NCBI GenBank assembly: GCA_036378675.1
Contig: DASUWA010000013.1
Location: 1-64,000, forward strand
Length of the DNA: 64,000 nt
Source: Acidimicrobiales bacterium
GTDB taxonomy: Bacteria > Actinomycetota > Acidimicrobiia > Acidimicrobiales > Palsa-688
Reading direction: 5' to 3'
The notes beneath the pieces were generated by a model. It searched no databases and was not told where the DNA came from. It saw only the letters and a program-made list of their open reading frames with translations. Shown here piece by piece: positions 1-8,450 of the stretch. Numbering within the stretch: position 1 is the first letter of the stretch; every line of letters begins with the position of its first letter. The position numbers and the translations under genes were made by a program.

Positions 1-46
1 CCGCCTTTAAGTAAGCAATGACTGCGTAGGCGTCGAGGACCGTCAC
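1..46 (-). CDS. VapC-like PIN-domain toxin, N-terminal end only (runs off left edge)
   Basis: Only the first 15 codons are inside the window. They read from a GTG as MTVLDAYAVIAYLKA, the usual opening of actinobacterial VapC PIN-domain ribonucleases, in which the first Asp is a metal ligand. The GTG overlaps the stop of the preceding small ORF (GTGA arrangement), the normal linkage of a toxin to its antitoxin. PIN toxins cleave RNA when released from the antitoxin. The short visible length limits certainty. Confidence 0.55.
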   Translation of the reverse strand, partial: MTVLDAYAVIAYLKA

Positions 47-162
47 CGCTTCCGGGACGCCTCACCCCGGCGAGCCTGATGGCGGGCCCGGTCAGACTCG
101 GGTCCTCGCCGTCTGTACTTACCTTCCAGATCAGCGATCGGTTGATCGGATAAGGGGCGCAT
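43..162 (-). CDS. Putative VapB-type antitoxin (39 aa)
   Basis: A short, very basic and polar protein beginning MRPLSDQPIADLEGKYRRR and ending in an Arg/Lys-rich tail. Its TGA overlaps the GTG of the PIN-domain ORF downstream, so the two are probably co-translated. No ribbon-helix-helix or AbrB motif can be assigned, and no good ribosome site precedes the ATG; an in-frame GTG lies two codons upstream. The antitoxin role rests on position and size rather than on a recognised fold. Confidence 0.4.
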   Translation of the reverse strand: MRPLSDQPIADLEGKYRRRGPESDRARHQARRGEASRKR

Positions 163-554
163 GACCACTCGATGAAAATAAGTGTGGGGTGACGGGAACC
201 GACCCGGCTGCTCGATTCGTCATACGGGCGTGAAGTGTGCTCGTCGATGGCAGTGTCTCGGTGCTGTGAGACGACAAGTAGCTACGACCCCCTCTGTCCT
301 CCCTTGCCGGGTACCACAGGAATCGTCGAGTTCAAAGAGACGACTGCCGAGTCGGCCAGTTGTGCCGCCGAACCCCGAAGTGGAACGTCGAGCGTGATCG
401 CTCTTGGATGTCTCGCAGGAACGGGATTGAGCACATCCGCCATTGCGTCTTCCTCGGACACCACTGTCGCCATGGGACGGCTGTTGTGAACGCGGTGACC
501 TTTCGCGATATCGGCTCGTGTTTCCAAACCAACGTGAGGGTCCGAGAGTCGCAT
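163..554. other. Non-coding stretch, nothing recognised
   Basis: About 390 bases between the leftward toxin-antitoxin pair and the rightward lipoprotein gene. Several short reading frames cross it on both strands, but none has a ribosome site or recognisable protein composition. It presumably holds the two divergent promoters. It could contain decayed gene remnants; no inverted repeat or RNA gene was seen. Confidence 0.4.
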
Positions 555-1157
555 ATGTCGCTGAGAGCGATCAGGGTGCTTGGAGTTGTAGCAGCGGTGT
601 CGCTCGGCGCGTGCGACTCTCCAGCGCCGCGGAGCGAAGGTTCCCTCCAAAGTGACCACTCGACTTCATCTGGGCATTCAGCCGCCTCTTCGATTGCAAC
701 GGTGGCCGGTGTTTCCGGGGAATGCAAGACCAGGGATGCCCGCAGGCAGCGGCTGCCGACCATGCCCGCCCCGCAACGGGCAACGCGGCCAAGCCACCTA
801 GGACCCGGCGCAGGGAGTGTCGGAGGACATTCCGCGGACCTCTTACCAGTACCACTCGGGGCAGTCGCCAAGGTAAGGGCCAGCGCCGCATGGGCGACAG
901 CGCACCTGCCAAGCGCCGGCGGTGGCACCGCGGCAATCGTTCTGGGCACCTACCCGGGCGAAGTGCCGGGCAGCCCCGATCCGGTGACAGCTTGGCTCGT
1001 CTACGCAGCAGGTGTCGCTATAACCAACGGATACCCGTGGCACCCTGCCCCTCCTGTGTATGGCATCAGAGGCCCGTGCGCGTTCGGTTACCTCGAAGTC
1101 TTTGTCGACGCCACGACCGGCAAAGTCCTGCAAGAGGGTTACGACATGGGCCCATGA
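555..1157 (+). CDS. Predicted secreted lipoprotein of unknown function (200 aa)
   Basis: The ATG was chosen because it places a classical lipoprotein signal at the N-terminus: MSLRAIRVLGVVAAVSLGAC, with lipobox LGAC and the lipid-bearing Cys at residue 20. A Ser/Ala/Gly-rich spacer follows. The C-terminal third is better ordered and ends with FVDATTGKVL, a strand pattern typical of PepSY-like domains in extracytoplasmic proteins. The mature protein should be anchored on the outer face of the membrane. The longer frame upstream of this ATG lacks a signal and is unlikely to be translated. No specific function can be given. Confidence 0.6.
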   Translation: MSLRAIRVLGVVAAVSLGACDSPAPRSEGSLQSDHSTSSGHSAASSIATVAGVSGECKTRDARRQRLPTMPAPQRATRPSHLGPGAGSVGGHSADLLPVPLGAVAKVRASAAWATAHLPSAGGGTAAIVLGTYPGEVPGSPDPVTAWLVYAAGVAITNGYPWHPAPPVYGIRGPCAFGYLEVFVDATTGKVLQEGYDMGP

Positions 1158-1247
1158 GAAACGGGGCCCTGGCTTAAAGGATCGGCCAAATCAAATGTTG
1201 CGAGCGCATCAAGTTACGACCCGTCGAAGAGAAAATTCTGAAGTTCG

Positions 1248-1634
1248 TCACGAGTCGCCGAGGAGCAGGACCAACTGCCGAGGCGCGGTCATCCTGAACG
1301 CATCGGTTATCAACTCCAAGACTTCGGTCCAATCGACATGCGCGGTGTCTAACCAGTACCCGACCCAGCCTCGATGACCGAGGTAAGGAGGCACGAAGTA
1401 CTGATCGGACTGTGCTGAGATCAGCGCCGCCTGATCTCCTGCGGGTGCCTTGCAGATCAAGGCGAGTCGTCCATCGCCGTGGTGGTCCTCGGTGAAGTAG
1501 GCGAAGGTTCGTTTCTTTACCATGTAGGCGATGTGGAGCCCGCGCTCGCCTCCGGGGCGTTGAGTCACCTCGGGCAGCTTGTTGCAAATGCGGCCGATCC
1601 GCTCCTTGCATTGTAGTGCGCCTGGGAGTGCCAC
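1248..1634 (-). CDS. MmcQ/YjbR family protein (128 aa)
   Basis: A small protein with the MmcQ/YjbR (CyaY-like fold) pattern. A central beta section reads MVKKRTFAYFTEDHHGDGR, followed by the hydrophobic strand LALICKA. The conserved C-terminal part has PPYLGHRGWVGYWLD and a final amphipathic helix (VLELITDAFRMTAP). Family members are annotated as DNA-binding or putative nucleic-acid-associated, but their role is largely unproven. The start is a GTG; family N-termini vary, so an internal start is possible. It is convergent with the lipoprotein gene and divergent from the flavoprotein gene. Confidence 0.7.
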   Translation of the reverse strand: MALPGALQCKERIGRICNKLPEVTQRPGGERGLHIAYMVKKRTFAYFTEDHHGDGRLALICKAPAGDQAALISAQSDQYFVPPYLGHRGWVGYWLDTAHVDWTEVLELITDAFRMTAPRQLVLLLGDS

Positions 1635-1764
1635 AGATCGTATTCTGCTACGGCACTAGTCCTAGAAGCTCAGTCAGATCCCTTTACACCGGCGAACCCA
1701 TTGCGGCCAGGCCCGCCCTTGACGAAGCGCTCATCGACCCGTCGTCTCGTGGCAAGCTGATCCC

Positions 1765-3141
1765 GTGGGCGATCCGATTGCGGCCGAGCTCGAGGGCATC
1801 GTCGGCCGGGGCAACGTCCTCGCCGGCGCCGAGATCAAGGACGAGTACCTCCACGACGAAGCCCTCGGCCTCGAACCGGAAACGCCTCGGGCCGTGGTGT
1901 TCCCACGGGACGCCGGCGAGACCCAGCAGATCGTGGCTTGGGCCAACGCCACCCGCACAGCGCTCACGCCGAGAGGCGCCGGCACCGGGCTGTCCGGAGC
2001 GTGCATCCCGTCGCGAGACGGCGTGGTCGTGGCCTTCGAGCGGATGAACGCCATCCTCGAGATCGACAACGACAACCACGTCGCAGTCATCCAACCCGGC
2101 GTCACCCTCGAGCAACTCGACGCCGAGACGGGCCGGCACGGCCTCGTCTACCCGACCTTCCCCGGCGAGCTCAGCGCAAGCCTCGGTGGCAACGTCGCGA
2201 CAAACGCCGGCGGCATGCGCGCCGTGAAGTACGGCGTCACCCGCCACCAGGTCCTCGGCCTCGAAGCGGTCCTCGGCACGGGTGAGACCATCCGCACCGG
2301 TGGGAAGTTCGTGAAGTCCACCGCGGGCTACGACCTGACCCAGCTGATCATCGGCTCGGAGGGCACGCTCGCGCTCGTCACCGAAGCGATCGTTCGCCTC
2401 TACCCGCGCCTGGCCCATAAAGCAACCGTGCTGGCGCCGTTCGCCACGCTTTCCGAATGCACCGGCTCGGTCCCGAAGCTGATCCACACCGGCATCGGCC
2501 CGCTGATGGTCGAGTACATCGACCTCGTCACCATGGCGGCCCTGGTGAAGACCGGCGACCTCGAGCTCGGCGTTCCCCCCGACATCCGCGACAAAGCGCT
2601 GGCATACCTGGTGGTCGTACTCGAGAACAACCAGGAGGACCGATTGGACGAAGACACCGCTCAAGTGGCCGAGCTGCTCGCGAACCAAGGAGCCCTCGAC
2701 ATCTACGTGCTGCCACCGGCCGCCGGCGATCAGCTGATCATCGCTCGGGAAAAGGCGTTCTGGGTGGCGAAGGCGGCGGGCGCCGACGACATCATCGACG
2801 TTGTCGTTCCCCGAGCCGACATCGCCCCGTTCATGGACGACGTCGCGGCCATCGCCGGCGCCAGCGGTTCGTGGGTTTCCGGATGCGGGCACGCCGGTGA
2901 CGGCAACGTCCACCTGTCGGTCTTCCAGTCCGATCCGGCAAAGCGCCAGGAGGTGATCGAAGCGATCCTGCGCGCCGGCACAGGCAGGGGCGGTGCCATC
3001 TCCGGAGAGCACGGAATAGGCAGAGGAAAAAGGAAGTACCTCGCCGCCATCGAGGATCCCGCCAAGCTCGACCTGTGGCGGCGGATCAAGACGGCGTTCG
3101 ACCCCAACCACATCCTCAACCCGGGAGCGATCTTCGAATGA
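1765..3141 (+). CDS. FAD-linked oxidase, glycolate oxidase GlcD / D-lactate dehydrogenase type
   Basis: A 458-residue member of the FAD_binding_4 / FAD-oxidase_C (VAO) family, which oxidises 2-hydroxy acids such as glycolate or D-lactate to 2-oxo acids. The FAD loop RGAGTGLSG is at residues 70-78, GGNVATNAGG at 141-150, and LIIGSEGTLALVTEA at about 194-208. The C-terminal metal and substrate elements CGHAGDGNVH (374-383) and GEHGIGRGKR (about 414-423) are intact. The start is GTG. The gene sits 10 bases before a ThDP enzyme, so the pair may act in sequence, for example glycolate to glyoxylate followed by a carboligation or decarboxylation. The substrate is inferred, not shown; no GlcE or GlcF partner is adjacent. 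Confidence 0.88.
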   Translation: MGDPIAAELEGIVGRGNVLAGAEIKDEYLHDEALGLEPETPRAVVFPRDAGETQQIVAWANATRTALTPRGAGTGLSGACIPSRDGVVVAFERMNAILEIDNDNHVAVIQPGVTLEQLDAETGRHGLVYPTFPGELSASLGGNVATNAGGMRAVKYGVTRHQVLGLEAVLGTGETIRTGGKFVKSTAGYDLTQLIIGSEGTLALVTEAIVRLYPRLAHKATVLAPFATLSECTGSVPKLIHTGIGPLMVEYIDLVTMAALVKTGDLELGVPPDIRDKALAYLVVVLENNQEDRLDEDTAQVAELLANQGALDIYVLPPAAGDQLIIAREKAFWVAKAAGADDIIDVVVPRADIAPFMDDVAAIAGASGSWVSGCGHAGDGNVHLSVFQSDPAKRQEVIEAILRAGTGRGGAISGEHGIGRGKRKYLAAIEDPAKLDLWRRIKTAFDPNHILNPGAIFE

Positions 3142-3151
3142 CTGATCTCAT

Positions 3152-4705
3152 ATGAACGGCGCGTCCGCTCTTCTCCGCACCTTGACGGGTGCCGGCGTCA
3201 ACACGTGCTTCATGAACCCTGGCACGTCGGAGATGCATTTCGTCGCCGCACTCGACGACGTGCCCGAGATGAGGGGAGTGCTCGCGCTGTTCGAAGGTGT
3301 CGCGACCGGCGCCGCCGATGGGTACGCGCGCATGGCAGACCGACCGGCCGCCGTGCTGCTGCACTTGGGCCCCGGTCTCGGCAACGGCATCGCCAACCTG
3401 CACAACGCGCGCCGCGCGGCCAGCCCGGTGGTGAACGTCGTCGGAGACCACGCCACTTACCACAAGCAGTACGACGCACCTCTCGAGTCGGACATCGACG
3501 CGCTTGCGTCCAACGTCTCCGGTTGGGTCCGCCGCTCGATGAAGACCGCCGAGTTGCCGGCCGACGCCGCAGCCGCGATCTCGGCTGCGTACGGGCCGCC
3601 GGGCCAGGTGGCCACGCTCATCCTGCCGGCGGACGTGTCGTGGTCGGAGGGGGCTGAACCGGCGCCGGCGCCCCCCGTCCCTGGTCTAAGGACTCCGGAT
3701 CCCGATGCGGTCAGCTCGGTCGCCGCCGCGGTCCGCAGCGGACGACCCGTCGGGTTCCTCGTTGGAGGCCGAGCTTGCCGCGCGGACACCCTCGCCCTGG
3801 CCGGTGCCGTCGCCGCAACCCACAAGGCCAAGCTCTTTGCCGAAACTTTCCCCTCTCGCCTGCAGCGGGGCGCCGGGCGGGTCGCCCCCGAACGGCTCGC
3901 GTATCTCGGCGAGATGGCGGTGGCGCAGCTCGAAGGCCTCTCGCACCTGGTGCTCGTTGATGCCAGGTCTCCCGTGTCGTTCTTCGCTTATCCCGAAAAG
4001 CCGAGCGATCTTGTTCCGGACGGAGTGCAGGTCCACACACTGGTCCGTCCGGGGGACGACGCGCGGGCCGCCCTCGAAGCTCTGGCTGCCGAGTTGGGTG
4101 TTGACCCCGCCGCCGCTCCGACTACATCCCCCGGCCGCCCTTCCGCTCCCGAGAGCGGCCCCCTCACGGCCGACGCGCTCGGGCTGGCCATCGGCGCCTT
4201 CCTACCGGAGGACGCGATCGTGGCCGACGAGTCCAACACCTCCGGGCTGTTCATCTCCGGCGCCACCGCCGGCGCCCCTCCCCACGACTGGCTGACCCTC
4301 ACCGGCGGGTCGATAGGTATCGGTTTGCCTCTAGCGGTCGGCGCGGCCGTCGCCTGCCCGGACCGCAAGGTGCTCGCCCTCGAGGCAGACGGCTCCGCAA
4401 TGTATACAGCCCAGGCGCTCTGGACCATGGCCCGCGAGGGTCTCGACGTGACAACGGTGATCCTCTCCAACCGCAGCTACGCCATCCTCAACATGGAGCT
4501 ACAACGCGTGGGAGCGGCCGCTGGCGGGCCGCGCGCGCGGTCGATGCTCGACCTGCACGACCCGGACTTGGACTTCGTTGCGCTGGCCGCGAGCATGGGC
4601 GTCCCCGCTACCCGGGCCGACACCGCTGCTGACTTTTCCGATCAACTAGCGCGCGCGCTGGCCACCCCTGGCCCGAATCTGGTCGAGGCGGTCATCAGCC
4701 GCTAG
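3152..4705 (+). CDS. ThDP-dependent enzyme, acetolactate synthase large subunit-like
   Basis: A 517-residue three-domain thiamine diphosphate enzyme. The N-terminal pyrimidine-binding domain has the catalytic Glu48 in ALFEGVATGAADGYAR. The middle domain is rich in Ala/Pro. The C-terminal pyrophosphate domain has the metal motif from ADG (412-414) to SN (439-440). It belongs to a shorter branch (about 515 aa) usually annotated as acetolactate synthase large subunit-like or benzoylformate-decarboxylase-like; no small regulatory subunit is present, so branched-chain amino acid synthesis is unlikely. Tight spacing to the glcD-like gene suggests an operon handling a 2-oxo acid. The exact reaction is unknown. 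Confidence 0.85.
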   Translation: MNGASALLRTLTGAGVNTCFMNPGTSEMHFVAALDDVPEMRGVLALFEGVATGAADGYARMADRPAAVLLHLGPGLGNGIANLHNARRAASPVVNVVGDHATYHKQYDAPLESDIDALASNVSGWVRRSMKTAELPADAAAAISAAYGPPGQVATLILPADVSWSEGAEPAPAPPVPGLRTPDPDAVSSVAAAVRSGRPVGFLVGGRACRADTLALAGAVAATHKAKLFAETFPSRLQRGAGRVAPERLAYLGEMAVAQLEGLSHLVLVDARSPVSFFAYPEKPSDLVPDGVQVHTLVRPGDDARAALEALAAELGVDPAAAPTTSPGRPSAPESGPLTADALGLAIGAFLPEDAIVADESNTSGLFISGATAGAPPHDWLTLTGGSIGIGLPLAVGAAVACPDRKVLALEADGSAMYTAQALWTMAREGLDVTTVILSNRSYAILNMELQRVGAAAGGPRARSMLDLHDPDLDFVALAASMGVPATRADTAADFSDQLARALATPGPNLVEAVISR

Positions 4706-4759
4706 CTCACGGCAAATCCGACCGCACCGACCCTGGACCCCGGGGGCTACCGTCACGTT

Positions 4760-5629
4760 GTGACCGACACCCGGATCATGGAGTTGCCGGATGGCAGGGA
4801 GCTGGCCTGGTTGGAGCTCGGCGATCCCGCGGGTAGGCCGATCATCGGCTTCCACGGAACCCCTGGTTCCCGCAATCAGCTCGTCCTGGACGAGGCACCC
4901 GTGCGATCCGCCGGCATCCGGTTGATTTCAGTCGATCGTCCGGGCTACGGGCACAGCACTCTGCGTCCGGGCAGGCGCCTGGTTGACTGGGCGGACGACG
5001 TCGCCGGGCTCGCAGATCACCTGGACTTGGAGCGCTTCGGTGTAATCGGTCTATCGGGTGGCGGAGCGCATGCGCTGGTGTGCGCCGCGTTCTTCCCCGA
5101 ACGGGTTTCAGCGGCAGGGGTGATCAGCGGAGTCGGTCCGTTGTCGGCGCCCGGCGACGAAGAGGGGATGATGCCGCTCAACATGCTGGCCACCCGGATC
5201 GCCCGCCGCTCGGGGAAAGCTCTGCGGGCGATCTTCGGCATGGCGGTGTTCGCCCAGCGTCGGTGGCCCGAGCGAGCGCTTGAGGGCATGAGCAGGCAGG
5301 TGCCAGCTTGCGATGCCGAGATCCTCGCTCGACCTCAGGTCCGCGAAGCGTTCATCAGAGACATGCGCAGGTCGTCGGCCACTGCCGGTAAGGCAGCAGC
5401 CCAGGACTTCGAGCTGTTTTCGCGGGACTGGGGTTTCCGGCTGGAGGACATCAAGGTCCCCGTTCATTTTTGGCAGGGAGACGCAGATCGGAACGTGCCA
5501 CCCGCCCACGCCAGGCGCATGGCCGCCGCGGTGCCCGGAGCCGTGCTCCACGAGGTGCCGGGAGGTGGACACCTGATGGTGGTCGACCGCATCGCGGACA
5601 TTCTGAGCACCCTTCGACCGCTGATCTAG
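4760..5629 (+). CDS. Alpha/beta hydrolase (289 aa)
   Basis: A complete alpha/beta-hydrolase fold protein. The oxyanion-hole motif HGTPGS is at 32-37, the nucleophile elbow GLSGGG places Ser99, a candidate acid lies in WQGDAD (Asp241 or Asp243), and the catalytic His is in GGGHLMV (about 271). The GTG start follows the ThDP gene by 54 bases on the same strand, so it may be the last gene of that transcription unit. The substrate cannot be read from sequence; relatives include esterases and carbon-carbon hydrolases. Confidence 0.85.
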   Translation: MTDTRIMELPDGRELAWLELGDPAGRPIIGFHGTPGSRNQLVLDEAPVRSAGIRLISVDRPGYGHSTLRPGRRLVDWADDVAGLADHLDLERFGVIGLSGGGAHALVCAAFFPERVSAAGVISGVGPLSAPGDEEGMMPLNMLATRIARRSGKALRAIFGMAVFAQRRWPERALEGMSRQVPACDAEILARPQVREAFIRDMRRSSATAGKAAAQDFELFSRDWGFRLEDIKVPVHFWQGDADRNVPPAHARRMAAAVPGAVLHEVPGGGHLMVVDRIADILSTLRPLI

Positions 5630-5660
5630 TCGGCTCTAAGCTCGGTTGAGCCGAAGATCC

Positions 5661-6572
5661 ATGAACGAGCTGCTGATAGCCACCAACCCTGATGCCGACT
5701 CCAGGCTGGGCTACCTCTTGTGGGTCCCCGTTGGGGAGGGAATCGTCTTGCGGACTTCCGGGACCTGGCCGCGCGCGAAGGCGCTCTATTGCCATCCCGT
5801 ACCAGCCGGCGATTGGCCCGAGGTTCCGGAAATCATCGAACGCGTTCCGCTGCGCTCGTGCGTTCGCCGCGGAGCCGCCATAGACATAGTGGCCGACCGA
5901 TCCCGCGAGAACCGCTCGCAACTGGTGTTCACGACCGCCCGCGGCCGGGACGCCGTTTTCTGGCAGTCTCCTCGCACCCGCAAGCAAGCGCGGCCGTCCG
6001 TCAACCTCCCCACCGCCAAAGCGGCCGGTGTCGCAGAGCTCGAGATCGTCGTCGACGCCCACGAGCGCTACGCCTACCGTTTCTCCGGCCAACAAGTGCG
6101 AACGACCAAGGCGGCGCTGCCCTGCGGCGACTACGGGATCATGGTCGACGGAACGCTCGTCGCCTCGGTAGAACGCAAGTCCGTTCCGGATCTCATCTCC
6201 AGCCTCACCACGGGCAAGCTGCGCTACGCCCTTGGCGAACTCGCCGTTTTGCCTCGTGCGGCGGTAGTGGTCGAGGATCGTTACTCTCAGATCTACAAGC
6301 AGGATCGTTTCCGTCCCGCGTTGATTGCGGATGGACTGGCCGAATGCCAAGTCCGCTGGCCAAACGTCCCCATCCAATTCTGCGAAACCCGCAGCCTTGC
6401 GGAGGAGTGGTGCTATCGCTTCCTGGCTGCGGCGTACGCCTGGGCCAGGGCTGAGCCCGCCGCCATCCAACGTATAGGTGTCACGACCGAGGATCTACCG
6501 GGTGGTGCCGGTGCCCGAAGGCCCCGGCACCACCTGCGAGCTGCTACTGACCTTGACCCGTCGACGGGTTGA
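5661..6572 (+). CDS. ERCC4-domain nuclease-like protein (303 aa)
   Basis: The middle of the protein carries an ERCC4 (XPF/Mus81-type) nuclease core: Asp132 and Glu135-Arg in VVDAHERY, GDYGI at 156-160, and the signature VERKSVPDL (Glu171-Arg-Lys173, Asp177). These residues coordinate metal in structure-specific DNA endonucleases. There is no helicase or helix-hairpin-helix domain, as in other stand-alone actinobacterial ERCC4 proteins of this size. A role in DNA repair or recombination follows from the family but is unproven. An ATG was preferred over a TTG five codons upstream. The 3' end overlaps the convergent phosphoesterase gene by 29 bases. Confidence 0.75.
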   Translation: MNELLIATNPDADSRLGYLLWVPVGEGIVLRTSGTWPRAKALYCHPVPAGDWPEVPEIIERVPLRSCVRRGAAIDIVADRSRENRSQLVFTTARGRDAVFWQSPRTRKQARPSVNLPTAKAAGVAELEIVVDAHERYAYRFSGQQVRTTKAALPCGDYGIMVDGTLVASVERKSVPDLISSLTTGKLRYALGELAVLPRAAVVVEDRYSQIYKQDRFRPALIADGLAECQVRWPNVPIQFCETRSLAEEWCYRFLAAAYAWARAEPAAIQRIGVTTEDLPGGAGARRPRHHLRAATDLDPSTG

Positions 6573-8289
6573 GGAACAAGACCGGGTTAGTACCGGTCGG
6601 GGTGCTGAAGTCGAACATCGAGTTGAGCTGCCCCGAGCCGACGTCCGCGGAGCCCTCGATCCGTCCGAGGTGCCAGTTGTCTTCGACGAATCGAGTGATG
6701 GACGCCTGGTTGGTGAGGGTGTGGTCCACGTAGTTGGAGCGGGACCAGGGCGACACCACCACGAGCGGTTGGCGAGGCCCGTACCCGCAGCGGCCAAGCT
6801 CTCCGGCCAGTGGCCCGTTGCCTGATTGGGTGTTGCCACACCGACCTGAACCGGTCAGGGCGTCGGCGACTCCCTCCGACGGATTGGTCACCCCCGAGTT
6901 GGCGTGGTCGTACCAGCCGTCGGAATCGTCGTAGGCGATGACGACTGCAGTGCTGGCCCAGTCGGGGGTCTTCTCCAATGCGTTGATCTCGTTGACCACG
7001 AACTGCTGCTCGTCGATGGGGTCGGAGTAGAACGCGTGGCCGTCCTGGTAGCCGGGCGCCTTCAGGAAGCTGACCGCCGGGAGCGAGTCGGGGCTTAGGG
7101 ATCCGCCTGCTATTCCGGACAGGAGCTGGTTGAACACGCTGAGGTCGTAGTTGTGGTTGGCCGTGTCGAAGTTGGGTTGGCCGCTGGTGTAGGTCTGCGT
7201 GTCGGTACCTACTGCCTGCAGCGACGCCGGTGCCAGGTGATGGGGGTTGGCCGTAGAGGAGTAGTACTGGAACGGCTCGTGATGCGCGATGTAATCACCC
7301 TTGAATCCCCATTGGCCGGTTCCACCGAGCGCGACCCCAATCGGATGCTTGGCCCCGCATACGGCCCGCCCGGTCACGTTGAGCGGGTTGTAGGTGCCGG
7401 CGGGAGTTCCCGGTCCGCTGTAGGCGGTGGTGGGAGCGAATCCTCCCTGGAACCATCCCCATGAGAGACCTCTGGCGTTCAGCAGGTCACCTATGTTCTG
7501 GCCGGTGAGCCCGACGGAATTCCGACTCGAGCAGTCGTCGTAATAACCCTGCGGGTCGCCGATCAGACTGTCCGTGCCGTCCCCGCCACTGACCACATCG
7601 GCGTTGGGCTGGTTTCTGGACACATTGCGTATCTCGAGGGCTGGGTTCACCCCGCCGGTGTCGCCGGACACCAGGTTGATGGCACCTGGCGCGGACGGTC
7701 CGAAGGTTGTGCTGTAGGAGTTGTCGCTCATCGCGAAATGCTGGGCGTAGTTCCACAACCCGGTCACGGTGTTCCCGTCGTAATAGTTCATGACATCGGA
7801 CGCCTGGCAGGTTTGGCCGGTTGCAGACTTTCCACTGCCGGTGCCGACCGACGAGATGAAGGCGTCCATCTTCCCGTTGTCGAACGCTTGCTGCTCCGAG
7901 GTGTAGTCGTGGTTCTGGTCGCAGGTGAGCAGATCATTGGTGCTGGTGGGGTCGTAGCGGCGGGGATTGACCCCGTTGGGGTTGTTGGTCAGCAAGGTCC
8001 CCCCACCCGGCGAAGCGGCTGACAGCCCGTTAACGGAGGGTGTTCCAGGCGCGGCGGTGAAAGTCTGGCCACTCGTGTTGGCGGCTACCGGATACGTGCC
8101 GAAGTAGTGGTCGAACGACACGTTCTCCTGGAAAATGACCACGAGGTGTTTGATCGGGGTGGCCGGGTTCCCCGACGCAGCACGCACCGGTTGGGCGGAG
8201 GCGCCGCTCAGCGTTGGGATGGCCAGCGCCGCCGCGGCACCTACCGCAGCGATAGCCGACTTGGCGATTTTGCGGGTTCGTAGCGTCAT
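6544..8289 (-). CDS. Secreted phosphoesterase / phospholipase C-acid phosphatase family (581 aa)
   Basis: A PF04185-type phosphoesterase exported by an N-terminal signal (basic start, hydrophobic run at about 11-30, Ala-rich cleavage region). The metal and catalytic motif ENVSFDHYFGTYP starts at residue 55. Further family motifs are the GDTGG region, AYDDSDGWYDH, and the C-terminal block PLVVVSPWSRSNYVDHT. Members hydrolyse phospholipids or phosphomonoesters outside the cell. The gene is divergent from the secreted lysyl-oxidase-like protein, with 161 bases between the starts, and may share its control. The specific substrate is uncertain. Confidence 0.88.
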   Translation of the reverse strand: MTLRTRKIAKSAIAAVGAAAALAIPTLSGASAQPVRAASGNPATPIKHLVVIFQENVSFDHYFGTYPVAANTSGQTFTAAPGTPSVNGLSAASPGGGTLLTNNPNGVNPRRYDPTSTNDLLTCDQNHDYTSEQQAFDNGKMDAFISSVGTGSGKSATGQTCQASDVMNYYDGNTVTGLWNYAQHFAMSDNSYSTTFGPSAPGAINLVSGDTGGVNPALEIRNVSRNQPNADVVSGGDGTDSLIGDPQGYYDDCSSRNSVGLTGQNIGDLLNARGLSWGWFQGGFAPTTAYSGPGTPAGTYNPLNVTGRAVCGAKHPIGVALGGTGQWGFKGDYIAHHEPFQYYSSTANPHHLAPASLQAVGTDTQTYTSGQPNFDTANHNYDLSVFNQLLSGIAGGSLSPDSLPAVSFLKAPGYQDGHAFYSDPIDEQQFVVNEINALEKTPDWASTAVVIAYDDSDGWYDHANSGVTNPSEGVADALTGSGRCGNTQSGNGPLAGELGRCGYGPRQPLVVVSPWSRSNYVDHTLTNQASITRFVEDNWHLGRIEGSADVGSGQLNSMFDFSTPTGTNPVLFLNPSTGQGQ

Positions 8290-8450
8290 GCCAAGACTCT
8301 TTCCAAGTGACGTGAAATGCCGCTGTACGCAAGATGCGCAGTGATTGACCGGAAGGTGAACTCTTTGCCCCCGGATGCGCTGGACGCTTGAGCGGGCTCA
8401 AACCAGGTGTCACAGGGGGAATAGACGCCCCGACGGCGAACATCCCCCGC

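Noticed and set aside
8408-8434. TGTCACA followed by CGAC before the lysyl-oxidase-like gene, resembling the ECF promoter pattern
   Set aside because: The -10 element deviates (CGAC instead of CGTC) and the start codon would lie only about 12 bases from the predicted transcript start.
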